NCBI RefSeq assembly: GCF_905397275.1
Contig: NZ_CAJPUY010000014.1
Span: 62,001 to 126,000 of the forward strand
DNA length: 64,000 nucleotides
Direction: 5' to 3'
Source: Cupriavidus yeoncheonensis
Lineage (GTDB): Bacteria; Pseudomonadota; Gammaproteobacteria; Burkholderiales; Burkholderiaceae
In this document: positions 48,612 through 57,159 of the stretch, in pieces
How positions within the stretch are numbered: the stretch's first letter is position 1
Layout of the letters: the number at the start of each line of letters is the position of its first letter
Program-made: the position numbers and the translations under genes
The notes under the pieces: model-generated
The model's input: the letters and a program-made list of their open reading frames with translations, nothing else
Database searches by the model: none
What the model was told of the DNA's origin: nothing

Positions 48612-49250
48612 TTGGACCCCACCCCATTCGATGAAGCCCTGATCGTCGATGCACGGCCGGCGCCGCCCGGTGATGCATCGAGGCAGATCGTCCATGCGCT
48701 CGGAGCGCGCCGGACGCTGCTGGCCGATAACGTGCGTTCGGCCCGCCAGATGGTGCGTGATCGCCAGCCGGGGCTGGTGGTGATCGAACTGGACACGCTT
48801 GGCCAGGCCGGCATCGCGCTGATCAGGCGGCTGGCCACCGGCCATCCGGCGGTGCGGCTGCTGGTGTTGTCCGACAGCGATGCCACGATGGCGCCGGTGC
48901 AGGCGCTGCGCGCAGGGGCCCATGGCTTCGTGCCGCGCCAGCGGGACCTGGCGGAAATGGTCCGGGCGGCGCGCGGCGTGATGTCGGGCTACCTGGTCTT
49001 TCCGGCGCAGACGCTGGAAGCCGCGCGCCTGCTGCGCCGGCCGCCTGCCGGCAGGCTTGCGCGGCTGACAGCGCGCGAACTCACGGTGCTCCAGTACCTC
49101 GCGCGCGGACATTCGAACAAGACGATCGCCGCGCTGCTGCTGATCAGCAGCAAGACCGTGAGTGCCCACAAGACCAACATCATGTGCAAGCTCAACGTGG
49201 GGTCCGTGGTGGAGATGGTGGACTACGCGCGACAGCATTGTCTGCTGTGA
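48612..49250 (+). CDS. LuxR/FixJ-type transcriptional regulator with an atypical receiver
   Basis: 212-residue regulator. Start is TTG at 48612 with an AAGGAG ribosome-binding site (48599-48604) 7 bases upstream. Receiver-like domain residues 1-125, GerE-type HTH at about 148-212 (LTARELTVLQYLARGHSNKTIAALLLISSKTVSAHKTNI). The usual phosphoacceptor Asp is Glu59 (LVVIELDTLG), the conserved Lys is replaced (GFVPRQ), and the first acidic pair is a single Asp. Phosphorylation by the canonical route is therefore unlikely. No kinase gene is adjacent. Confidence 0.9.
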   Translation: MDPTPFDEALIVDARPAPPGDASRQIVHALGARRTLLADNVRSARQMVRDRQPGLVVIELDTLGQAGIALIRRLATGHPAVRLLVLSDSDATMAPVQALRAGAHGFVPRQRDLAEMVRAARGVMSGYLVFPAQTLEAARLLRRPPAGRLARLTARELTVLQYLARGHSNKTIAALLLISSKTVSAHKTNIMCKLNVGSVVEMVDYARQHCLL

Positions 49251-49308
49251 GGGATCGCGGCCGGGTGAATTGCTCGGTGGACCGCGAAGCAAAAAGCCGC
49301 CGCAAAGC

Positions 49309-49343
49309 AAAAAGCCGCGAATCCTTGCGGGATCGCGGCTTTT
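49309..49343. terminator. Bidirectional terminator between the LuxR gene and tRNA-Met
   Basis: Arms AAAAGCCGCGA and TCGCGGCTTTT around a 12-base loop. T-runs follow on both strands. A partial copy of one arm (GCAAAAAGCCGC) sits just upstream, around 49289. Confidence 0.85.
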
Positions 49344-49351
49344 CAAATAGA

Positions 49352-49428
<77 letters not shown>

Positions 49429-49441
49429 AACAGAGACCGCT

Positions 49442-49469
49442 ATTCTACCGGGATTTTCCGGGCTGTCAA
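49442..49469 (-). promoter_or_regulatory. Sigma-70 promoter of the tRNA gene
   Basis: On the minus strand TTGACA, a 16-base spacer and TAGAAT, with the -10 ending 14 bases before the tRNA 5' end. Consensus quality is high. Confidence 0.88.
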
Positions 49470-49501
49470 CACCCCTCTGAAAATGCCGGCGAGGAATCCG
49501 G

Positions 49502-49534
49502 AAAAGAAAACCGGCAGGCCTTGCGGCCTGCCGG
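49502..49534 (-). terminator. Terminator of the MFS transporter gene
   Basis: Perfect 10-bp arms CCGGCAGGCC/GGCCTGCCGG with a TTGC loop. On the minus strand TTTTCTTTTC follows. A second small hairpin (GACCGAT/ATCGGTC, 49542-49561) lies between it and the stop codon. Confidence 0.85.
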
Positions 49535-49580
49535 CTGGAGCGACCGATTACCGGATCGGTCTTGCCTGCAAGGGGTTTGC

Positions 49581-51281
49581 TCAGTCGTTCGCGTAGATGT
49601 CCACGTCCTTGGTTTCGCGCACGAACAGCGCGCCGATCACGAAGGTGATCGCAGCGATGATGATCGGGTACCAGAGGCCGTAGTAGATGTTGCCGTTCTG
49701 GGCCACCAGCGCGAACGAGATCGTGGGCAGCAGGCCGCCGAACCAGCCATTGCCGACGTGGTAGGGCAGCGACATCGACGAGTAGCGGATGCGCGTCGGG
49801 AACAATTCAACCAGCATGGCGGCGATCGGGCCGTACACCATCGTCACGTAGATCACCAGGATCACCAGGACCACCAGGACCATGATGGTGTTCATCTGCG
49901 CCGGATCAGCCTTGGTCGGGTAGCCCGCCGCAGCCATGGAATCGCCGACCTCTTTCTTGAACGCGGCGATCTGCTTCTTGCTGGCGTCGTCGAAGCTGTG
50001 GCCGGCCGGGACCAGCGTGGCATTGAAGGCGGGGATTTCCTTGTCGCCGATCTTCACCGTTGCGGTGGTGCCGGCCGGGGCCTGCACGACCTCATAGCTG
50101 GCCGATGCCTGGGCCAGCGTACGCTTGACGATATCGCACGAGCTGCGGAAATCGATCTCGCGTGCGATCGGGCTGCCCTGGAACGAGCACTGCTTCGGAT
50201 CGGCGGTGACCACGATCTGCGCGGTCTGCTGCGCGCGCTCCAGCGCCGGGTTGGCATAGTGCGTCAGCGCCTTGAACAGCGGGAAGTAGGTCAGCACGGC
50301 CAGGGCGCAGCCCAGCAGGATGATCCACTTGCGGCCGATCTTGTCCGACAGCGAGCCGAAGAACAGGAAGAACGGCGTGCCGATCACCAGCGCGCCGGCG
50401 ATCAGCAGGTTGGCCGTCTTGGCATCGACCTTCAGCACCTGGGTCAGGAAGAACAGCGAGTAGAACTGGCCGGTGTACCAGACCACGGCCTGGCCGGCGG
50501 TCAGGCCCAGCAGCGCCAGGATCACGATCTTCATGTTGCGCCACTGGCCGAAGGCCTCGGTCAGCGGGGCCTTCGAGGTCTTGCCCTCGGCCTTCATGCG
50601 CTGGAACGCCGGCGATTCGCTCATCGACAGGCGGATGTACACCGACATGGCCAGCAGCAGGATCGAGACCAGGAACGGAATGCGCCAGCCCCATGCCTCG
50701 AAGTTGGCGCCGGTCAGTTCGCGGCACAGCAGGATCACGATCAGCGACAGGAACAGGCCCAGCGTCGCGGTGGTCTGGATCCAGGCCGTATAGGCGCCGC
50801 GCTTGCCGTGCGGCGCGTGCTCGGCCACGTACGTGGCGGCACCGCCGTACTCGCCGCCAAGCGCCAGGCCCTGCAGCATGCGCAGCGCGATCAGGATGAT
50901 CGGGGCGGCCCAGCCGATGGTGGTATAGCCGGGTAGCAGGCCGACGATGAAGGTCGACAGGCCCATGATCAGGATCGTCACCAGGAAGGTGTACTTGCGG
51001 CCGATCATGTCGCCGAGGCGCCCGAACACCAGCGCGCCGAACGGGCGCACGATGAAGCCGGCGGCGAATGCCAGCAGCGCGAAGATAAAGGCGGAGGTCG
51101 GGTCCAGGCCGGCGAAGAACTGCTTGGCGATCACCGCCGCCAGCGAGCCGTACAGGTAGAAGTCATACCACTCGAACACCGTGCCGAGCGACGAGGCCAG
51201 AATGACCTTCTTCTCCTCGGTTGTCATCGGTGCATGCTGTGCGCTGCCTCCGGGCATCGCTACGTTCTGCGGGTTTGCCAT
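49581..51281 (-). CDS. MFS metabolite:H+ symporter (MHS family) with a long periplasmic loop
   Basis: 566-residue inner-membrane transporter with twelve predicted helices. MHS features: EWYDFYLYGSLAAVIAKQFF in helix 1, GRLGDMIGRKYTF between helices 2 and 3, and GGEYGGAATYVAEHAPHGKRG. A loop of about 120 residues (340-463) between helices 9 and 10 contains two Cys (near 365 and 382) and is predicted periplasmic. The family usually runs 430-460 residues, so this loop explains the extra length. Likely substrate a carboxylate or osmolyte, not resolvable. Confidence 0.9.
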   Translation of the reverse strand: MANPQNVAMPGGSAQHAPMTTEEKKVILASSLGTVFEWYDFYLYGSLAAVIAKQFFAGLDPTSAFIFALLAFAAGFIVRPFGALVFGRLGDMIGRKYTFLVTILIMGLSTFIVGLLPGYTTIGWAAPIILIALRMLQGLALGGEYGGAATYVAEHAPHGKRGAYTAWIQTTATLGLFLSLIVILLCRELTGANFEAWGWRIPFLVSILLLAMSVYIRLSMSESPAFQRMKAEGKTSKAPLTEAFGQWRNMKIVILALLGLTAGQAVVWYTGQFYSLFFLTQVLKVDAKTANLLIAGALVIGTPFFLFFGSLSDKIGRKWIILLGCALAVLTYFPLFKALTHYANPALERAQQTAQIVVTADPKQCSFQGSPIAREIDFRSSCDIVKRTLAQASASYEVVQAPAGTTATVKIGDKEIPAFNATLVPAGHSFDDASKKQIAAFKKEVGDSMAAAGYPTKADPAQMNTIMVLVVLVILVIYVTMVYGPIAAMLVELFPTRIRYSSMSLPYHVGNGWFGGLLPTISFALVAQNGNIYYGLWYPIIIAAITFVIGALFVRETKDVDIYAND

Positions 51282-51544
51282 ATTGTCTCCTCCGTCTGAA
51301 ATGGTTCACCGGCGAGGCCGCGGACGCACCGCAAGACATGGCGCGCTGCGGAGCCATAGGCACCGGAGCTGCATGGATTTTGGGAGGCGAAACTTACTGA
51401 GTTCTGACAGATTTCCGCAGTCTGGCGCGCAAAGCGTCGGGGTATACGCTAGCGCGCGCAGGGCATAAGCGCGCACTTGCGTTGCTGCATTGCGAAGGCG
51501 AATGTGCGGCAAGCGCCGTGCTCTGGCGCTATGCCGGCTTGGTG

Positions 51545-51877
51545 CTACGCAGCATCCTTGCCAGCGTCCGGTGGCATGCCCTGCGAAGGTGGGGGGACGT
51601 CAGTGGCGCCCTCGTCAGCTTCGCCGTCGGTTTCGTCGTCGGCCCGGTTCATGCGCCAGGCATAGAGGGCGGTCATCAGGACGTAGACCACCAGCGCGCC
51701 CTGGGCGCCCATCCAGAAGGAGAACGGCCAGCCAAAGAAGTCGAAGCGCAGGTCGCGCGCGAACCAGCTGACGACGAAGGTGACCACGAACCAGACCGCC
51801 AGCAGCGCGCAGATCCAGCGCTGGTTGCGCCGCCAGGCGCGCTTGAGCGCCGGATCGACGGGCGGATGCGCGCTCAT
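51545..51877 (-). CDS. DUF4212 small membrane protein (sodium:solute symporter small-subunit type)
   Basis: 110 residues with two transmembrane helices. The DUF4212 pattern is clear: RAWRRNQRWICALLAVWFVVTF, then FFGWPFSFWMGAQGALVVYVLMTALYAWRMNRAD. A disordered acidic/proline tail follows. In other genomes this subunit precedes a sodium:solute symporter of the VC2705 type. Here the next genes are the MFS transporter and no symporter is present. The start overlaps the sensor kinase stop by 4 bp. Confidence 0.87.
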   Translation of the reverse strand: MSAHPPVDPALKRAWRRNQRWICALLAVWFVVTFVVSWFARDLRFDFFGWPFSFWMGAQGALVVYVLMTALYAWRMNRADDETDGEADEGATDVPPPSQGMPPDAGKDAA

Positions 51878-53427
51878 GCCGCCGGCTCCGGCGCGGGCCG
51901 CCGCAGCGTGATGCGGAAGCGCGCGCCGGCCAGCCGGGGCTCCTGCTGGTAGACGTGGTCTTCGATCCGGACTTCGCCGCCGTGCTGCTGCACGATCTCC
52001 CGAACGATGGCCAGGCCCAGGCCGCTGCCCTCGGTGTTGGTGCCCAGCACGCGATAGAACCGCTCCATCACGCGTTCGCGGTCCGCCGGCGCAATGCCGG
52101 GTCCGGTGTCTTCCACATCGAGATACGCGAACGGCTCGAAGGCATCGGCGCTGACGCGCACGGTGGCATGCCCGCCGGGCGGCGTGTAGCGGATGGCATT
52201 GTCGATCAGGTTATTGAGCATTTCCGTGAGCATCAGGCGGTTGCCCTGGATCATCACCGGATGGTCGCTGGCATCGAGCCCCAGGTCGATCTGCCGGGCC
52301 CAGGCGCGCGGCAGCCAGTCCTTCACCACGTCGCGCGCGAGCGCGGCCAGGTCGAGCGCGGCCATGCTGCCGGCGCCAGCCAGGTTCTCCATGCGCGCGA
52401 GCGACAGCAGCTGCGTGACCAGGTGCGCCGTGCGCTCGGAGCTGCCAGCAATCTGCGCCAGCGACCGGCGCAGCTCCTCGGGCGACTGTTCGCGCTGCGC
52501 CAGCTCGGCCTGCATGCGCAGCCCCGCCAGCGGGGTCTTCATCTGGTGCGCGGCATCGGCGATGAAGCGCTTCTGCGTCTGCACCGACTGGTCCAGCCGC
52601 GCCAGCAGCTCGTTGAACGACGCTACCAGCGGCGTGATCTCCTGCGGCGCGGCGCGCTCGTCGATGGGGCTGGTATCGCCGGGGTTGCGCGCGCGGATGC
52701 GCTGCTGGATCGCGGTGAGCGGCGCGAGCCCGCGCGTGAGCCCGAACCAGACCAGTACCACCGCCAGCGGCAGGATCACGAACTGCGGCAGGATCACGCC
52801 CTTGATGATCTCGTTGGCGAGCCGCGCGCGCTTGTCGAGGGTCTCGGCCACCTGCACCAGCACGGGCTGGGTACCGCCGACGTTCTTGAGATCGATATAG
52901 GTGTAGGCCACGCGCACGTCGTTGCCGACCACGCGGTCGTCGCGCAGCGAGACCAGGCCAGGATGGCCCTGGTCCTCTTCCGAAGGCAGCGGCAGGTCGT
53001 GGTCGCCGGCGACATACTCGCCGCGCTTGCCGACGACCTGGTAGTAGATGTTGTCGGTCTCGTCCGCTCGCAGGATCTCGCGCGCCGACAACGGCAGTTG
53101 CAGCGTGACCCGGCCATTTACCTCGCGGACCTGCTGCGACAGCACGATGGCGCTGGCCTCGAGCGCGCGGTCGAACGGCCCGTTGGCGATCGACTTGGCT
53201 ACCAGGTACGTGACGGCGATGCTCATCGGCCAGAGCAGCAGCAGGGGCGCCAGCATCCAGTCCAGGATCTCGCCGAACAGCGAGCGTGGGGCAGGGTGGG
53301 CGGTGCTTTCCTCGAGGTGAGGCAGGGCGTCGGCCAGGTCGTCCGGGTCATCCGGGTCGTCGGCGCCGGTGGTGGGCGCGGGGTCCCTGGCGGGCCGATG
53401 CCGCCATGGCAGTCGCAGCAGGCTCAT
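51874..53427 (-). CDS. Sensor histidine kinase, TctE/QseC-like
   Basis: 517-residue membrane kinase. The N-terminal 45 residues are Asp/Pro-rich and cytoplasmic. Helix 1 around 56-78, a periplasmic 2CSK_N-type domain about 80-210 (TDNIYYQVVGKRGEYVAGDHDLP), helix 2 about 213-233, HAMP-like linker, HisKA with phospho-His in FIADAAHQMKTPLAGLRMQAE, then ATPase motifs NNLIDNAIRYTP (N box), DTGPGIAPADR (G1) and GSGLGLAIVREIV (G2). Partner of the response regulator 70 bp upstream and coupled to the DUF4212 gene. Confidence 0.94.
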   Translation of the reverse strand: MSLLRLPWRHRPARDPAPTTGADDPDDPDDLADALPHLEESTAHPAPRSLFGEILDWMLAPLLLLWPMSIAVTYLVAKSIANGPFDRALEASAIVLSQQVREVNGRVTLQLPLSAREILRADETDNIYYQVVGKRGEYVAGDHDLPLPSEEDQGHPGLVSLRDDRVVGNDVRVAYTYIDLKNVGGTQPVLVQVAETLDKRARLANEIIKGVILPQFVILPLAVVLVWFGLTRGLAPLTAIQQRIRARNPGDTSPIDERAAPQEITPLVASFNELLARLDQSVQTQKRFIADAAHQMKTPLAGLRMQAELAQREQSPEELRRSLAQIAGSSERTAHLVTQLLSLARMENLAGAGSMAALDLAALARDVVKDWLPRAWARQIDLGLDASDHPVMIQGNRLMLTEMLNNLIDNAIRYTPPGGHATVRVSADAFEPFAYLDVEDTGPGIAPADRERVMERFYRVLGTNTEGSGLGLAIVREIVQQHGGEVRIEDHVYQQEPRLAGARFRITLRRPAPEPAA

Positions 53428-53497
53428 CTCGGCTAAAGGTGTGGGGCGGTTCCGGTCGAGGGATCAGCTGCGTGGGCGGGCGCGGCGCGGATGCGCC

Positions 53498-54187
53498 TTA
53501 GCTTGGGGTGGCCACGGCCGGCTGGAATTTTTCCAGGCAGTAGCCCAGGCCACGCACGGTGGCGATGCGGATGCCGCCGACCTCGATCTTCTTGCGCAGC
53601 CGGTGCACGTAGACCTCGATCGCGTTGTTGCTGACTTCCTCGCCCCACTCGCACAGGTGGTCCACCAGTTGTTCCTTGGAGACCAGCCGCCCGCTGCGCG
53701 TCAGCAGGATTTCCAGCAAGCCGACCTCGCGCGCCGACAGGTCCAGCATCTGGTCGTTCATGTAGGCAATGCGTCCGACCTGGTCGAAGGCCAGAGGCCC
53801 ATGGCGCATCAGCGTCGCGCCGCCGCCGGCGCCGCGTCGTACCAGCGCGCGCACCCGGGCTTCGAGTTCGGTCAGCGCGAAGGGCTTGGCCATATAGTCG
53901 TCGGCGCCGAGGTCCAGTCCCTTGACGCGCTCGCCCACGCTGTCGGCGGCGGTCAGGATCAGCACCGGCAGCATGGCGCCGCGCGCGCGCAGGCGCTTGA
54001 GGACTTCCAGGCCCGGCATGCGCGGCAGGCCCAGGTCCAGGATCAGCAGGTCGAAATTCTGGGTCGACAGCGCGGAATCGGCTTCCAGGCCATTCGCGAC
54101 ATGGTCGACCGCATAGCCCGAGTGACGCAGCGAGCGCGTCAGGCCGTCGGCTAGCACATCGTCATCTTCGGCGATCAGAATGCGCAT
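53498..54187 (-). CDS. OmpR-family response regulator, TctD-like
   Basis: 229 residues: receiver (MRILIAEDDDVLADGLTRSLR, phospho-Asp in LLILDLGLPRMPGLE, Lys in YMAKPFAL) and a C-terminal winged helix (LSAREVGLLEILLTRSGRLVSKEQLVDHL, VYVHRLRKKIEV). Predicted to act with the adjacent sensor. It diverges from recA, and a perfect LexA box lies 67 bp upstream of its start. Confidence 0.95.
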   Translation of the reverse strand: MRILIAEDDDVLADGLTRSLRHSGYAVDHVANGLEADSALSTQNFDLLILDLGLPRMPGLEVLKRLRARGAMLPVLILTAADSVGERVKGLDLGADDYMAKPFALTELEARVRALVRRGAGGGATLMRHGPLAFDQVGRIAYMNDQMLDLSAREVGLLEILLTRSGRLVSKEQLVDHLCEWGEEVSNNAIEVYVHRLRKKIEVGGIRIATVRGLGYCLEKFQPAVATPS

Positions 54188-54254
54188 GGTTGTCTCCACC
54201 ACGGCCGGCATTGCCAGCGGCCACGCAAACATTGCGGACAGGGCTTGCCAAGCA

Positions 54255-54274
54255 TACTGTTTTTTTATACAGTA
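54255..54274. promoter_or_regulatory. LexA (SOS) box in the response regulator-recA intergenic region
   Basis: TACTGTTTTTTTATACAGTA, core CTGT-N8-ACAG, a perfect consensus site. It lies 209 bp before the recA ATG and 67 bp before the divergent regulator start. On the plus strand a TTGCCA at 54245 and TACAGT at 54268 (17-base spacing) could form a recA promoter with the operator across its -10. Confidence 0.9.
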
Positions 54275-54483
54275 CCCGCACATTCCGCGCAGGCCGCAGC
54301 AGAAGGCGGTCGTGCAGGTAGTCGGGTGATTTTGTAGTTGAGGCGCGAGATCGGCAAACCTACGGGAACCTACGTGGAAGCCCAAGTGGGCAACCGGTCG
54401 GAAGGCAGATCGGAAATGCCGGTGCCGCGCCACATTCGACCCTTTATACCACCATTGACTCAACATTTGACTCAAGGACGACC

Positions 54484-55551
54484 ATGGACGACAAGAAGGC
54501 AGGTGCCGGCCTGAGCGCCGAGAAGCAGAAGGCGCTTGCCGCCGCGCTTTCGCAGATCGAGAAGCAGTTCGGCAAGGGCTCGATCATGCGCCTGGGCGAT
54601 GGCGAGGTCGAGAAGGATATCCAGGTGGTTTCCACCGGTTCCCTCGGCCTGGACATCGCGCTTGGCGTGGGCGGCCTGCCGCGCGGCCGCGTGGTCGAGA
54701 TCTACGGTCCCGAATCTTCCGGTAAGACCACGCTGACGCTGCAGGTGGTGGCCGAGATGCAGAAGCTGGGCGGTACCTGCGCCTTTATCGATGCCGAGCA
54801 CGCCCTTGACGTCAGCTATGCCTCCAAGCTGGGCGTGGACGTCGGCGAACTGCTGATCTCGCAGCCGGACACCGGCGAGCAGGCGCTGGAAATCACCGAC
54901 GCGCTGGTGCGCTCGGGCTCGATCGACCTGATCGTCATCGACTCGGTGGCCGCGCTGGTGCCGAAGGCCGAAATCGAAGGCGAAATGGGCGATTCGCTGC
55001 CCGGCCTGCAGGCCCGCCTGATGAGCCAGGCGCTGCGCAAGCTGACCGGCACCATCAAGCGCACCAACTGCCTGGTGATCTTCATCAACCAGATCCGCAT
55101 GAAGATCGGCGTGATGTTCGGCTCGCCCGAAACCACCACGGGCGGCAATGCACTGAAGTTCTATGCCTCCGTGCGCCTGGATATCCGCCGCATCGGTTCG
55201 ATCAAGAAGGGCGACGAGGTCATCGGCAACGAGACCAAGGTCAAGGTGGTCAAGAACAAGGTGTCGCCGCCGTTCCGCGAGGCCTTCTTCGACATCCTCT
55301 ACGGCCAGGGCATTTCGCGTCAGGGCGAGATCATCGACCTGGGCGTGGACGCCAAGATCGTCGAGAAGTCGGGTGCGTGGTACAGCTACAACGGCGACAA
55401 GATCGGCCAGGGCAAGGACAATGCGCGCGAATTCCTGCGCGAGAACGTGGACATTGCCCAGGAGATCGAGAACAAGGTCCGCGCCACGTTGGGCGTGGCG
55501 CCCATGAACGGCGTGCCGGCGGCCGCGGCCGCGGTCGTGGAAGAAGACTGA
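54484..55551 (+). CDS. recA: Recombinase RecA
   Basis: ATP-dependent strand-exchange protein and LexA co-protease. 355 residues. Walker [14 protein letters not shown], Walker [23 protein letters not shown], and the conserved [25 protein letters not shown] in the L2 region. Length and sequence are fully typical. A terminator-like hairpin separates it from recX. Confidence 0.99.
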   Translation: MDDKKAGAGLSAEKQKALAAALSQIEKQFGKGSIMRLGDGEVEKDIQVVSTGSLGLDIALGVGGLPRGRVVEIYGPESSGKTTLTLQVVAEMQKLGGTCAFIDAEHALDVSYASKLGVDVGELLISQPDTGEQALEITDALVRSGSIDLIVIDSVAALVPKAEIEGEMGDSLPGLQARLMSQALRKLTGTIKRTNCLVIFINQIRMKIGVMFGSPETTTGGNALKFYASVRLDIRRIGSIKKGDEVIGNETKVKVVKNKVSPPFREAFFDILYGQGISRQGEIIDLGVDAKIVEKSGAWYSYNGDKIGQGKDNAREFLRENVDIAQEIENKVRATLGVAPMNGVPAAAAAVVEED

Positions 55552-55576
55552 GCGTCGCCGGCAGGCACGCTCCGGA

Positions 55577-55613
55577 GGCTGGCGCATGGCCGATGCGCCA
55601 GCCTTTTTCTTTT
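55577..55613 (+). terminator. Terminator or attenuator between recA and recX
   Basis: 11-bp arms GGCTGGCGCAT and ATGCGCCAGCC with a 5-base loop, then TTTTTCTTTT. Partial read-through would explain low recX levels relative to recA. Confidence 0.88.
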
Positions 55614-55640
55614 CCCTCCCGCACTACCTGAATTGCGCCG

Positions 55641-56111
55641 ATGGCCACCCGACCCCCGCTTTCCCTGAAGGCCCGCGCCGTAGGCTACCTGTCGCGCCGC
55701 GAGCACAGCCGGTCCGAGTTGGCGCGCAAGCTGGCGCCGCACGCGGAATCCCCGGAGCAGCTCGAACAGTTGCTCGACGCCCTCGAGCGCGAGAACTGGC
55801 TGTCCAACCAGCGCTTTGCCGACAGCCTGCTGCACCGGCGCGGCAGCCGCTACGGTGCCGCCCGCGTCATCCAGGAGGCCAAGACCCACCAGCTCGGCAG
55901 CGAGCAACTGGGCGATCTGCAGGAACGCCTGCGCGAAACCGAGCCCGCGCGCGCGCGCGAGGTCTGGCGCAAGCGCTTTGGCACCCCGCCCGCCACGCCG
56001 GAAGAGCGGGCAAAGCAGATCCGCTTCATGATGGCGCGCGGTTTTTCGCGCTCGGTCATCGGCAAGGTGATCCAGGGCGCCGAGGACGAGCTTCCCGACG
56101 ACATGGAATAG
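55641..56111 (+). CDS. recX: Regulatory protein RecX
   Basis: Inhibitor of RecA filaments. 156 residues of three-helix repeats: LKARAVGYLSRREHSRSELARKL, LEQLLDALERENWLSNQRFADSLLHRRGSRYGAARV and IRFMMARGFSRSVIGKVIQGA. Downstream of recA past a terminator, the common arrangement. Confidence 0.95.
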   Translation: MATRPPLSLKARAVGYLSRREHSRSELARKLAPHAESPEQLEQLLDALERENWLSNQRFADSLLHRRGSRYGAARVIQEAKTHQLGSEQLGDLQERLRETEPARAREVWRKRFGTPPATPEERAKQIRFMMARGFSRSVIGKVIQGAEDELPDDME

Positions 56112-56397
56112 GGCCACCCGCCCGCCCGCGGTATGGTCCGCTTTTCAGGGCAATACCAGTACTGGCGACGAGTGTATTCGGCTGTATGCCTGCAGCGCCG
56201 CGAGGCGAGTCCGGCACCGGGAGCGGCGCAGATGGCGTGCATTCGCCGGTTTTCCGTTCCGGTCGGCCGACAATCCGGCGCCGACAGTCGGCACATGCGG
56301 ATGTTCCCGGGCAAACCGGCGCGTCATGTTAAACTCTTCCGGTTCTTCGGCGCCGTTGCCTTTCCACGGTACCTTGCCCCCGTATTCCAGTCTGGTC

Positions 56398-57072
56398 ATG
56401 CCTCTTTCCCAGCCCGTCAACCGCTCCCTGCGTCATACCCGCGCCATTACGGCCCAGGCTTACCTCAGGGAAGACGGCTTGTGGGACATCGAGGTGCGCC
56501 TGACCGACACCAAGCCGCGTGACATTGCCCTGGCCGGCGGCCGCATTCGTCCGGTCGGCCAGCCGCTGCACGACCTGTGGCTGCGCGTCACGATCGACGA
56601 GCAGCTGAACGTGCTGGATGCGGAGGCTTGCTCCGACTGGGTGCCTTATCCGACGCAGTGCGACCAGATCGGCCCGGCTTACCGCAAGCTGATCGGGCTG
56701 AACCTGCGCAAGGGTTTTCGCAAGGCGGTGCGCGATCGCCTGTCCGGTATCCAGGGCTGCTCGCACCTCACCGAAGCCGCAGGCGTGCTGCCGAGCACCG
56801 CGATCCAGGCCTTCGCCGGCGAAGTCATCAGCATTCGCGATGGCGGCGATGATGATCCCAATCCCGAACCCCCTTACCAGTTGAACGGCTGCCACGCGCT
56901 GCGATTCGATGGCGAGGTGGTGCGGGAGTTTTACCCCCGCTGGTATGGTCACCAGCCGAAGCCCAAGGTTCGGGCCGAGGCGGAGCAGGCCGCTGCGAAC
57001 ACGCCTCAGGCGCAAGCGGCAGCCGGCCACGGCAATGTTCCGTACGACCGGCCAACCGGCACTTCCGGCTGA
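56398..57072 (+). CDS. DUF2889 domain-containing protein
   Basis: 224 residues. Core: RSLRHTRAITAQAYLREDGLWDIEVRLTDTKPRDIALAGGRI, then LHDLWLRVTIDEQLNVLDAEACSDWVPYPTQCDQIGPAYRKLIGLNLRKGFRKAV and GCSHLTEAAGVLPSTAIQAF, a pattern I associate with DUF2889. A disordered Ala/Gln tail follows. The function is unknown. Conserved His and Cys (ACSDW, GCSHL) could bind metal. It lies about 290 bp after recX, ahead of sucC. Confidence 0.87.
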   Translation: MPLSQPVNRSLRHTRAITAQAYLREDGLWDIEVRLTDTKPRDIALAGGRIRPVGQPLHDLWLRVTIDEQLNVLDAEACSDWVPYPTQCDQIGPAYRKLIGLNLRKGFRKAVRDRLSGIQGCSHLTEAAGVLPSTAIQAFAGEVISIRDGGDDDPNPEPPYQLNGCHALRFDGEVVREFYPRWYGHQPKPKVRAEAEQAAANTPQAQAAAGHGNVPYDRPTGTSG

Positions 57073-57159
57073 TCCTCAGGATCGGCCACGGACGAGAGAG
57101 TTCGTCTTCTTTCACATTCTTCCCTTCTACCTTTTACGCCTACCCGAAAGGAAAAACGC

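Noticed and set aside
49285..49320. Repeated GCAAAAAGCCGC units as a possible CRISPR or mobile repeat
   Set aside because: Only two copies, and one is the arm of the terminator next to the tRNA. No spacers of regular length.
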